The translations under genes were made by a program, and so were the position numbers. DNA of 63,957 nucleotides. It comes from an uncultured Prevotellaceae bacterium. GTDB taxonomy: Bacteria > Bacteroidota > Bacteroidia > Bacteroidales > Bacteroidaceae. Below, piece by piece: positions 52,050 to 59,640 of this stretch. Below the pieces are notes generated by a model, which was given only the letters and a program-made list of their open reading frames with translations, was not told the DNA's origin and did no database searches. How positions within the stretch are numbered: position 1 is the stretch's first letter; each line of letters opens with the position of its first letter. The DNA lies in NCBI GenBank assembly GCA_947166305.1, contig CAMVDV010000017.1, positions 1-63,957 on the forward strand, read 5' to 3'.

Positions 52050-54711
52050 ATACCTTTCTGTTTTTCCCCACGACGATACCGTTATAGAATTTACGATTTG
52101 TCGATTTACGATTTACTATTGGCCGTCCGCTGAGGTCGAACAGGGGGCTGTCGTCGTCGGCGAGCGGGATGATGACGGCATCGTCCTTGTCCCTTTGCAA
52201 AGTGAGCGTGCCGGAGGGGATGTCGGCCGATGCCTTGTAGGTGCCTTTGTCGAGCTGTAGTGCCCAGGAGCGCGTGGCAGACGTGGTGGGAGCGAGCGAC
52301 GAGGGAATGCCCGGGACGAGCGATTCGCCGCTGGACGAAGGGGCGTACATGCTGTTGTCGCGCGTCGTGGCGGTCTCAGGCTCGATGACAATCATTGTCC
52401 AGAACTGCAGGGATGGCACGGTGAGGGTGAGGGTGCCGCTTGCCTGGGTGTACCTAAAGTCTGTTATCTCCTGCAATGCACCGCCCATATAGTCGGGCGT
52501 GGCGGCCCAGATGCGACGGAGTCTGCCCATTCCCGTCAGTCCTGTCAGACGGACGGAGAGCGCCTCGAAGCGTCGGGGCCAAGGCCGTGTGGCCATATTG
52601 TCGTGCCAGCAGAGGAGATAATCGGGTGCGATGTCGGCAGACGACTCCTCTCGTGTGAAGTTGAGGAGGTGCAGGACTTGGCGGCCACCCACTTCCCTGG
52701 CGAGCAGCGTCACTTGGTCTGCCACGGGTTCCCACGGGTTGATGTTGACGTCGGAGCAGGTTGCCTTCACCGTCGTCCGCTCCTTCCAGGGGTCGCGGAG
52801 CAGGTTCTCGTAGGCCGTGAGGAAGTCGTAGTAGCGCGTCATCCAGTCCTCCAGTTGGTTGTTCCACTGCATCCCCGCGTAGGGAAAGTATTCCCTGCAT
52901 AGCATGTGGTCAGCCCCCAGTTCGAGATGCGACGCGCCGAGGGCGAACATGACGGCGTCGGCCATGACCACTCCGGCGGTGTTGAAGGGCTTGGAGTCTG
53001 TGCAGTAGTTCATGTAGGCGGCAAGGACGGTGCGCAGCGAGGGGTTCTCCGCGAGGTTTTGGTCCACGACGTTCTTGATGTTGGAGAAGCGTCCCTCGCC
53101 GCTCGTCAAGTTGCTTCCGGCCTGATTTCCCCAGACTTCATTGTAGAAGAAGTCCACTTTGCCGGTGCTTGCCATCTGCTGTGTGCCCCATCCGCTCACG
53201 GCGTTCATGACGAGCCTCTTGTCGGGGTGGCGGTTCTTCATGTAGGTGATGAACTGTGCGTACGCTTCGCGGAGGTCCACGGGGTTGCCGTCGTAGTCAT
53301 ACACCGTGCCCCGTGCGCCCAGTTGGTCTATTTGGAATCCGTCGAAGTCGAGTTGGGAATAGACCTCATCGTTGCGCTCTGCGAGATAGGAGAGCCAGCC
53401 CTGGTTGGCGGGATTGAGCAGGTAGATGTCGCTCTTCCAGTTGTCCGGCAGGTCGTGGCGGTCGACGTTCTGATGGTTTCGGTCTTTGTAGATGAACCAA
53501 TCCTGTTGCACTCCGCGTTCCTGCCAGCCGTCGAGGGCGCCGAAGCAGAGGTTGTAGAAGATGGACTTCATGCCTCGGTCGTGCTGAGCGCGCAGGTAGT
53601 TCTTGATGGCGGAGGTGAAGATGGTGCGGTTGGCCACGTCCTTGTAGGTGGACCAGAGTGCGTCGCGCGTGCCACCCAAGGGGTGGTCGTGGCAGAAGTG
53701 CCAGTCCTGGAACTGCACACCGTTGATGTGGCAGCGGTTCAGCCACTTGGTTTCGGCGCGTGTCTTGCTGAGGGTCTTGTCGCTCCCGAAGTTGGCTACG
53801 AAGCCGTAGCGCGGGAAGCGTGTCCAGTCGGAGCTGACGTCGATGGCGATGGTGGCGAGGATTTGGTCGGCTTGCTCACCGGGGAGATAGGCCTCGGCCA
53901 TGTAGCCTCTGAAGTCCTCGGGCGGCGTCTGCCACGTCCACGAGCGGGCGTTGAGGAGTGTGTCGCACACCGTGTCGCCCATGAAGCGGTAGCGTATGCG
54001 CGCACCGTCCGGCGGGGTGGGGGAGATGCTGAAGGCGACGGCCTGCCCAGGGGCGTAGGAACAGCGGTCGGTCTCCATCTGATAGCGGAGCTTGGGGAGT
54101 TTCTCTGTGGCGCCTGAGGCGAGGAGTGGTGTGGCGGGACGAACGTCGGCCGACTTCTTATAGGGCTTCGAGTGAAGCGCCATCGTGCCTTCTGAGAGCG
54201 TGAGGATGCCGCTGTAGGTGCCGCCGTCGGGCGTGTCCTCGTGGAGCGCGAAGTCGTTTGTCTCGGAGAAGGCTGTGCCTACTGCCGTGCCTACGGCGTA
54301 GAGGCGTGGCGGATAGGTGCGCTCGGCGGGCAGACGGCCTTCGCTGTCGGCTATCTCTATCTGTCCCAAGCCCGTGTCCACCGTGAGCCGGCAAAGCCCG
54401 ATGTTATCGACGCGATACTTATGGTCGCCGCTCGTGTGGAGCGAGATGGCGTGCGCGCCTCGCTCCAGGCGTGTGCCGGCGGCGGCGGGACCCCAGTGGT
54501 CGCCCCAGTCCGTGGCGTTCACCATGAACTTGAGTTCGCCGCCGTGGTAGAGCCAGCCCTGCCAGGTATAGACGCCTGCTGCCTGCTCCGTCATGGGTTG
54601 GCGCGTCCATCCCGTGCCGATGGCCGAGCCCACGATGTAGAGCGCAGCCTGCGTCGGGACAACGGCCGACAGCAGGAAGGCAGCAACGAGGAGAAGAGTG
54701 TGTCGTTTCAT
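52039..54711 (-). CDS. Secreted GH66 dextranase-like enzyme
   Basis: I start at ATG 54711, which gives a signal peptide (MKRHTLLLVAAFLLSAVVPT); an earlier in-frame ATG does not. The 890 residues have two SusE/F-type starch-binding-like beta domains (about 25-190; ALYIVGSAIGTGWTRQPM). A GH66 catalytic domain follows (about 290-650), with DWHFCHDHPLGG and a likely nucleophile Asp462 (LDFDGFQIDQLGARG). Known GH66 enzymes are dextranases or cyclo-isomaltooligosaccharide makers. The C-terminus has a sorting-like tail, but its last residues (KVWTP) are encoded by the CCCCCTAAAGGGGG element. The preceding IVNRKSTNRKFYNG is encoded by an AATTTACGATTT repeat. Confidence 0.85.
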   Translation of the reverse strand: MKRHTLLLVAAFLLSAVVPTQAALYIVGSAIGTGWTRQPMTEQAAGVYTWQGWLYHGGELKFMVNATDWGDHWGPAAAGTRLERGAHAISLHTSGDHKYRVDNIGLCRLTVDTGLGQIEIADSEGRLPAERTYPPRLYAVGTAVGTAFSETNDFALHEDTPDGGTYSGILTLSEGTMALHSKPYKKSADVRPATPLLASGATEKLPKLRYQMETDRCSYAPGQAVAFSISPTPPDGARIRYRFMGDTVCDTLLNARSWTWQTPPEDFRGYMAEAYLPGEQADQILATIAIDVSSDWTRFPRYGFVANFGSDKTLSKTRAETKWLNRCHINGVQFQDWHFCHDHPLGGTRDALWSTYKDVANRTIFTSAIKNYLRAQHDRGMKSIFYNLCFGALDGWQERGVQQDWFIYKDRNHQNVDRHDLPDNWKSDIYLLNPANQGWLSYLAERNDEVYSQLDFDGFQIDQLGARGTVYDYDGNPVDLREAYAQFITYMKNRHPDKRLVMNAVSGWGTQQMASTGKVDFFYNEVWGNQAGSNLTSGEGRFSNIKNVVDQNLAENPSLRTVLAAYMNYCTDSKPFNTAGVVMADAVMFALGASHLELGADHMLCREYFPYAGMQWNNQLEDWMTRYYDFLTAYENLLRDPWKERTTVKATCSDVNINPWEPVADQVTLLAREVGGRQVLHLLNFTREESSADIAPDYLLCWHDNMATRPWPRRFEALSVRLTGLTGMGRLRRIWAATPDYMGGALQEITDFRYTQASGTLTLTVPSLQFWTMIVIEPETATTRDNSMYAPSSSGESLVPGIPSSLAPTTSATRSWALQLDKGTYKASADIPSGTLTLQRDKDDAVIIPLADDDSPLFDLSGRPIVNRKSTNRKFYNGIVVGKNRKVWTP

Positions 54712-54743
54712 GCTATAGCGAAAGTTATAATTCAAAATTCAAA

Positions 54744-54772
54744 AACTCCCCCTAAAGGGGGTTGGGGGGTCC
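54744..54772. repeat. CCCCCTAAAGGGGG hairpin upstream of GH66
   Basis: AACTCCCCCTAAAGGGGGTT folds to a short hairpin, followed by GGGGGGTCC. It matches the element at the GH66 stop. Confidence 0.75.
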
Positions 54773-54963
54773 CGTTTGGTGTTGTTTTGGTCTGGTCAGT
54801 CCGTTCGGGAGCGGTTTGTTTCCCATTCGCTCAATCCCTAATCCCTATTCCCTATTCTCTAATTCAAACTCCCCCGGTGGCGGACGCGCCACGGCGCGTC
54901 CTTACATTTCGAGTGAAACAATCCCTAATCCCTATTCCCTAATCTCTAATCCAAACTGCCGTG
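54773..54963. repeat. CCCTAAT repeat and single GGACGCGCC arm in the GH66 leader
   Basis: CCCTAATCCCTATTCCCT-like runs flank one arm of the GGACGCGCC palindrome (54880-54905). The arrangement matches the spacer in the efflux operon (25441-25609). If the promoter at 54964 is right, this region is the GH66 5' leader. Confidence 0.75.
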
Positions 54964-54971
54964 CAAAGTTA
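54964..54971 (-). promoter_or_regulatory. -7 element for GH66 and the C10 peptidase
   Basis: The minus strand reads TAACTTTG, matching TAnnTTTG, about 250 bases before the GH66 start. No clean -33 TTTG is seen. Confidence 0.5.
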
Positions 54972-55078
54972 CAAAGAAATAGGGAAATACGAAACTCCCG
55001 ACGCTTTTTTTCTCCACATCGCGTGGATTTTCGCTCCACATGGCACTTCGTGCCGTCCAGAATGTCACAGGGTTCTCA

Positions 55079-55144
55079 TTGCAGCATCATGACCGTGCAA
55101 TTGCAACATCATGAACCTGCAATTGCATGGTCATGATGCTGCAA
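55079..55144. repeat. 22-bp periodic array, 3 units, self-complementary
   Basis: Units start at 55079, 55101 and 55123, all beginning TTGCA and ending TGCAA, with a central CATCATGA or TCATGATG. Units one and three are inverse complements with one mismatch, so they can pair around unit two. The array is upstream of the gene at 55448. The rest of the gap 54972-55318 shows no gene. Confidence 0.88.
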
Positions 55145-55318
55145 ACAACGCCGCGTGCCGCGTCGGGAACCGAGGCATCGGGAGGGAGGAAGAAACCTGT
55201 GGCGATGCAAGTCGGACGGGACGGATTTCGACTGCATCAAACGTGAGATTTGGTATAACAATGCTCATGGTTAACAAATTTTAACAAAGGAATAAGGTGA
55301 AATAGAAAATAAATTATG

Positions 55319-55326
55319 TAATTTTG
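55319..55326 (+). promoter_or_regulatory. -7 element for the 704-residue protein gene
   Basis: TAATTTTG matches TAnnTTTG, about 120 bases before ATG 55448. No TTTG at -33 was found. Confidence 0.5.
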
Positions 55327-55447
55327 CAGGCAAAATAATATGTACCCACGCGTGCGTACATCAGTGATAACGCATTCGTCGGGAAACAGAACAGTACACC
55401 AGAGAAATCAAACATCGCGATATCTATTAACCAAAATCCATTTTATC

Positions 55448-57562
55448 ATGAAGAAAATTACTCTTATGGTGATGGCTGCCACCCTTGCTTGCGGCCAGAG
55501 TCTGAATGCTGATGCACAGCGCATCGTTGCCACCGGCGACGACTACACCGTGCAGAAGATCTCCAACCCCGACAGGGGTGAACGAGAAATCGACGGCCTC
55601 GTGCCCGGCGGCGACCGCGAGAACAGCTACACATGGCGTATGGCTATGCGCGGCGACGAAATCTTTATCGCCACTACCCGCAACATTGCCAGCGCACTGG
55701 TCAATATGTATGCTCCGCAGTTCGCACAGGCCGGACTCACTCAGGACGCGCTCTGGAAGATGATTGACGCCGTGACCAACGGCGACATCCTGCGCAACGA
55801 TGCCAATGAGGGCGCTAACATCATCTGCTACAACCGCAAGACGGGCGAGTTCAAGGTGGTCTATACAGCCGAGGAAGGCGTATATTTCCGCATGGCAGTC
55901 ACTTTCGGTGACAACGTTTACTTCGGCTCTTACTCTGCCGACCCCGCTATCTCTCAGTATATCCTCAAGCTCGACACCGACGGCACCTTCACCAAAGTGT
56001 TCGAGACCACAGGCTCTGTCTCCCTCCGCGCCAATTGTGAGTACGACGGACACCTCTTCTTTGCCGGTGCCGACGCTCGCGAGGTCGTAGAGGAAGGCCT
56101 GCCCGCTCAGCCCACAAAAATGGCCGTGCTGCGCAAGAGCAACGACGACGATACCGTCTGGGAACGTGTGGCCGACTACAAAGACTTCGGTCTGATTCCC
56201 TTCGACCCCATCATGAGCAACTGGGCAGGCGCTCCCTTCTGGGAACTGGCCAACCACAATGGCTACATCTACGCCACCGCTCCCAGCCACTGCGGCTTTG
56301 TCATCTTCCGCGGACACCCCGCCGCTGAAGGCGAGACAGCCAACGAATACGGTTGGTGCTGGGAAGAGGTTGCCGGCCTGAACAACGGCATCAACAACCC
56401 CGGCCTGAGCGATGTGGCAGGTGGAGAACCGGGCACCATGCGCTCACTCATCGGCTCTGTCTATGAATTCAACGGAGATCTCTATGCCTACAACTTCGAT
56501 CATGCCTTCGGAGGCGAGGCTCAGGCCTTCGCAGGCTTCATGCAGAAGCTCGGAGGCGCCGACGTCAAGGCTTCAGACTACCTCGCCTATCTGTATAACT
56601 CCCTGCAGAACCCGCAGAAAATCTGGAAGCTGAACGACGCAACAGGCAAGTTCGAGGAGTGCAAGGCATTCACTTTCCTCAATGAGGAAACAACCAACGA
56701 GTACATCTGGCGCATGGGTCAGTACGATGGCAAGCTCTATATCGCCACAATGGACGCCGGTGTCTTCTATAGCTACCTGACTCAACTCACCAACGGCGAT
56801 TTCCTCCGCATGTCGGCCGCTGAGAAGCAGACAAAACTCCAGTACATCAACGACGTCATCAAGCTCCTCCTCGAGGCCAAGGGTCAGGAGAAGTGCGACG
56901 CATTCCGCGCCAAGTTTGAGGAACTCAAGGCAAATCTTGAGGAAAACGTTGACACTGAAGGCGTGGACGAAGAGTCCATCAATGCCATCGTTGCTTGTCA
57001 GGCAGTGCTTGCCCAAATCAATGAAGCCGCAGCCGAAGGCCTCGAGAACATCATCCAAAAGGTGATGGCCGCCCTGCAGAAGAAGGCTGAAGAGGGAAGG
57101 GCAGACTTCGACCTCGCCACAGCACAGAAGCTCCTCGGCGAACTCACGCAGACGATCCAAAGCATCTACGAGAAGATCGACGTGGAGGGCATCAAGATGT
57201 ATCTCTACATCAACCGCCTTGTCATGATCAACCAGCCCGGCTTCGACCTCTACCGCACGGCTAATGGCGAAGACTTCGAGGTGATTACACGCACCGGCTT
57301 CGGCGACAAGTATAACTACGGCTGTTCCTCTTTCCTCGAGACGGAGGAAGGTCTCTACATCGGCACCTGCAATCCTTTCTATGGCGGTCAGCTCTTTTTG
57401 CTCTCCAACGACAAGGGTACAGGCATCGAGAACGTGGCTGAGGCAGAAGACGTTCGCCAGGCCGACCAGAACTGCTTCATGCTCGACGGCCGTCGCCTTA
57501 GCGGCAAGCCCGCAGCCCGCGGCATCTACATCGTAGGCGGCAAGAAGGTGGCCGTGAAGTAA
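55448..57562 (+). CDS. Secreted protein with sorting tail, possible beta-propeller, function unknown
   Basis: ATG 55448 gives a signal peptide (MKKITLMVMAATLACGQSLN); an upstream open frame lacks one. The 704 residues begin with a beta-strand-rich part with repeated patterns (SYTWRMAMRGDEIFIATTRN; GVYFRMAVTFGDNVYFGSYS; NEYIWRMGQYDGKLYIATMD) suggestive of a propeller. A helical insertion (about 465-590) interrupts it before the final beta part. It ends in a sorting-type tail (ARGIYIVGGKKVAVK). I recognise no enzyme motif. It is a monocistronic gene with a terminator downstream. Confidence 0.75.
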   Translation: MKKITLMVMAATLACGQSLNADAQRIVATGDDYTVQKISNPDRGEREIDGLVPGGDRENSYTWRMAMRGDEIFIATTRNIASALVNMYAPQFAQAGLTQDALWKMIDAVTNGDILRNDANEGANIICYNRKTGEFKVVYTAEEGVYFRMAVTFGDNVYFGSYSADPAISQYILKLDTDGTFTKVFETTGSVSLRANCEYDGHLFFAGADAREVVEEGLPAQPTKMAVLRKSNDDDTVWERVADYKDFGLIPFDPIMSNWAGAPFWELANHNGYIYATAPSHCGFVIFRGHPAAEGETANEYGWCWEEVAGLNNGINNPGLSDVAGGEPGTMRSLIGSVYEFNGDLYAYNFDHAFGGEAQAFAGFMQKLGGADVKASDYLAYLYNSLQNPQKIWKLNDATGKFEECKAFTFLNEETTNEYIWRMGQYDGKLYIATMDAGVFYSYLTQLTNGDFLRMSAAEKQTKLQYINDVIKLLLEAKGQEKCDAFRAKFEELKANLEENVDTEGVDEESINAIVACQAVLAQINEAAAEGLENIIQKVMAALQKKAEEGRADFDLATAQKLLGELTQTIQSIYEKIDVEGIKMYLYINRLVMINQPGFDLYRTANGEDFEVITRTGFGDKYNYGCSSFLETEEGLYIGTCNPFYGGQLFLLSNDKGTGIENVAEAEDVRQADQNCFMLDGRRLSGKPAARGIYIVGGKKVAVK

Positions 57563-57603
57563 GCCTCTTATTGCCGAAAGGCAATATATATAATAATGTA
57601 AGG

Positions 57604-57632
57604 AAGCCCGGGTCTGACAAAGTCCCGGGCTT
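57604..57632 (+). terminator. Hairpin terminator after the 704-residue protein gene
   Basis: AAGCCCGGG (57604-57612) pairs with CCCGGGCTT (57624-57632), followed by TCTTGTC. The U-tract is short. Confidence 0.8.
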
Positions 57633-57645
57633 TCTTGTCAGACAC

Positions 57646-57733
57646 AGGCAGCGGCGATGACGAACGCAGGCTGCGACGATGTCCATCTCCGGCTGCGACG
57701 ATGACAATCTCCGGCTGCGGCGTCTGCGCCCCT
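57646..57733. repeat. 22-bp periodic array, 4 units, GC-rich core
   Basis: Units start at 57646, 57668, 57690 and 57712 with GGCTGCGACGATG-like cores. The array inside the C10 gene (51788) uses the same core. No inverted unit is evident at its end. Confidence 0.88.
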
Positions 57734-57815
57734 CAAAGCAAGCGTCTTATGACAAAAAACGCACCGATGGCACACATTTCTCGCCCCGTCGGACATTTTT
57801 CTCAGGAATTTTATA

Positions 57816-57823
57816 TAAATTTG
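57816..57823 (+). promoter_or_regulatory. -7 element for the bPH2 gene
   Basis: TAAATTTG matches TAnnTTTG, 21 bases before ATG 57845. A T-rich stretch lies near -33 without an exact TTTG. Confidence 0.55.
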
Positions 57824-57844
57824 CACAGAAAAATGTATTATACA

Positions 57845-58444
57845 ATGGCAAACTACATCAAACAAAGCCTTGAAGAAGGCGAGACAATCATCTTCCAGGG
57901 ACGCCTACACTGGTCCTATATCTTCCGTTACCTCCTTTTCTCTTTGCTCTTCCTCCTCGGCGGACTGCTTAGCATCTACTTGGCTTACTACCGTTACCCT
58001 GAGCATCAGAACGCACTCTTCTACACGGGCATCGCCCTCCTGGTGCTGGCTTTCTTCATTTGGATCATTGGTCGCATCGAGCGGACCCGCACCGAATTTG
58101 CCGTCACCGACAGCCGTTTCGTGCAGAAGGACGGCATCTTCAACATCAAGATGACCGAGATTCCATTGGCAAGAATAGAGACTGTCAACTTCTACCAAAG
58201 CCTGTGGCAGCGCATCCTCGGCACGGGTTGTGTGGAAATGGTGGGCAGCGGCGGCACATCCCACCAGGTGCATTGCATCGAACGGCCCATGAAGGTGAGG
58301 AAAATCATCTGTGCCTCCATCAAGAAGACCCCATCTTCTCAGATAAATCAGAATGCTCCGACCACTCCGATGCCTCAGAATAGTCCGATAACTCAGCCCA
58401 CTTCAAACACTCAGCCTACTCCAAACCATGAATCAGAAAGTTGA
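57845..58444 (+). CDS. Membrane protein with bPH2 (YdbT-like) domain
   Basis: I use ATG 57845 (MANYIKQSLEEGETIIFQGR); an ATG at 57833 lies too close to the expected transcription start. The 199 residues have two membrane helices (about 25-45 and 56-75) followed by a bacterial PH domain (TRTEFAVTDSRFVQKDGIFN; IPLARIETVNFYQSLWQRIL). The C-terminus is a Pro/Thr/Gln/Asn-rich tail. The role is unknown. It overlaps the acyltransferase gene by 17 bases. Confidence 0.85.
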   Translation: MANYIKQSLEEGETIIFQGRLHWSYIFRYLLFSLLFLLGGLLSIYLAYYRYPEHQNALFYTGIALLVLAFFIWIIGRIERTRTEFAVTDSRFVQKDGIFNIKMTEIPLARIETVNFYQSLWQRILGTGCVEMVGSGGTSHQVHCIERPMKVRKIICASIKKTPSSQINQNAPTTPMPQNSPITQPTSNTQPTPNHESES

Positions 58445-59543
58445 ACAACGCATAAGTTTCGTTGACTGGATACGCGTCACGGCTTGCTTTCTTGTAATGT
58501 TGGTGCACGCCAGCGAGAATTTCTATGCAGCTGATAGCAGCGGACTCGCTGGCAATATGTCCAAGCTCGCCACGGAATCCAACCGCTTCTGGGTAGCCTT
58601 CTACGACGGAGGCCTCGGCCGTATCTCCGTACCCCTCTTCATGATTATCAGCGCATTCCTGCTTGTGCCGATGAAACCAGGCATGGGCATGACCGACTTC
58701 TACCGCCGCAGGTTCCGCAGGATACTGCCTCCGATGGTCGCATTCATGCTGATTTATTGCTTCCTCCCCCTTGCCTGGGGAGGCATGACGTGGGAGACGT
58801 CGGTCAACGACCTGTGCCGTTTGCCCTGGAACTTCCCGTCGATGGCCGGACATCTCTGGTTCATGTATCCCCTCATCAGCCTTTATCTCATCATTCCCGT
58901 CGTATCCCCCTGGCTCGAAAAGGCCACGGCGAAGGAAGAAAAGCTGTTCATCGGCTTCTTCCTCTTCTCGACGTTGATGCCCTGGCTCCACATGTTTGTG
59001 AGCGACGAGCTGTGGGGTGAATGCTTCTGGAACGGCTTCCATGGCCTCTGGTACTGTTCGGGTTACCTCGGATACCTTGTCCTCGCGCACTACATCCGCT
59101 ATCACTTGAAGTGGTCGGACAGCAGGCGAACAGCCGTCGGCCTGTGCTGTTTCATCATAGGAGGCGCTTTCACAGCCTGGAGTTTCTGGTTGAAAGGAGT
59201 CCCAGGGGTAGCCATCGAGACCCCGATGCTTGAATGGAGTTGGGAGTTTTGCACGCCCAATGTGGTGCTCGCCACATACGGTGCCTTCCTTCTCTTCTCT
59301 ACGATACACCGCCCGGCGCCAAGGATTATCACTTCCCTCGCCAAGCTTAGTTTCGGTATGTACCTGATGCATTTGCTCTTCCTTGCTCCCATTGCAGGCT
59401 ACATCATCAACGGAAACGTGGCTGAGCCTGTGCTTCCCGTGTGGTTGGCCATCCCCGTGATTGCCATCCTGACGTTCCTTTGTTGCGCCCTCACCACTAA
59501 GCTCCTGTCCCTGCTGCCCGGGAGTAAGTGGATCATCGGGTGA
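58428..59543 (+). CDS. Acyltransferase family 3 membrane protein
   Basis: This 371-residue protein has about ten hydrophobic segments and the family's early motif (ISFVDWIRVTACFLVMLVHA, with the likely active His). Family members O-acetylate sugars of capsules, LPS or exopolysaccharide. Its target is unknown. It overlaps the bPH2 gene and is likely co-transcribed and translationally coupled with it. Confidence 0.88.
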   Translation: MNQKVEQRISFVDWIRVTACFLVMLVHASENFYAADSSGLAGNMSKLATESNRFWVAFYDGGLGRISVPLFMIISAFLLVPMKPGMGMTDFYRRRFRRILPPMVAFMLIYCFLPLAWGGMTWETSVNDLCRLPWNFPSMAGHLWFMYPLISLYLIIPVVSPWLEKATAKEEKLFIGFFLFSTLMPWLHMFVSDELWGECFWNGFHGLWYCSGYLGYLVLAHYIRYHLKWSDSRRTAVGLCCFIIGGAFTAWSFWLKGVPGVAIETPMLEWSWEFCTPNVVLATYGAFLLFSTIHRPAPRIITSLAKLSFGMYLMHLLFLAPIAGYIINGNVAEPVLPVWLAIPVIAILTFLCCALTTKLLSLLPGSKWIIG

Positions 59544-59552
59544 GTCATGAGT

Positions 59553-59640
59553 CATAATTCACGGTTCATAATCAGGCAATGCCCTGTGAAGTCGCATGGA
59601 AACAAACGTTATGAATTGTGAATTATGACTTATGAATTGC
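59553..59640. repeat. Inverted repeat spanning the hrpB start
   Basis: AGTCATAATTCAC and GTGAATTATGACT form a 13-bp inverted repeat; the right half includes the ATG (59625) and next codons of hrpB. Several TTATGAATT-like words lie between. This may shape a hairpin over the start codon. Confidence 0.65.
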
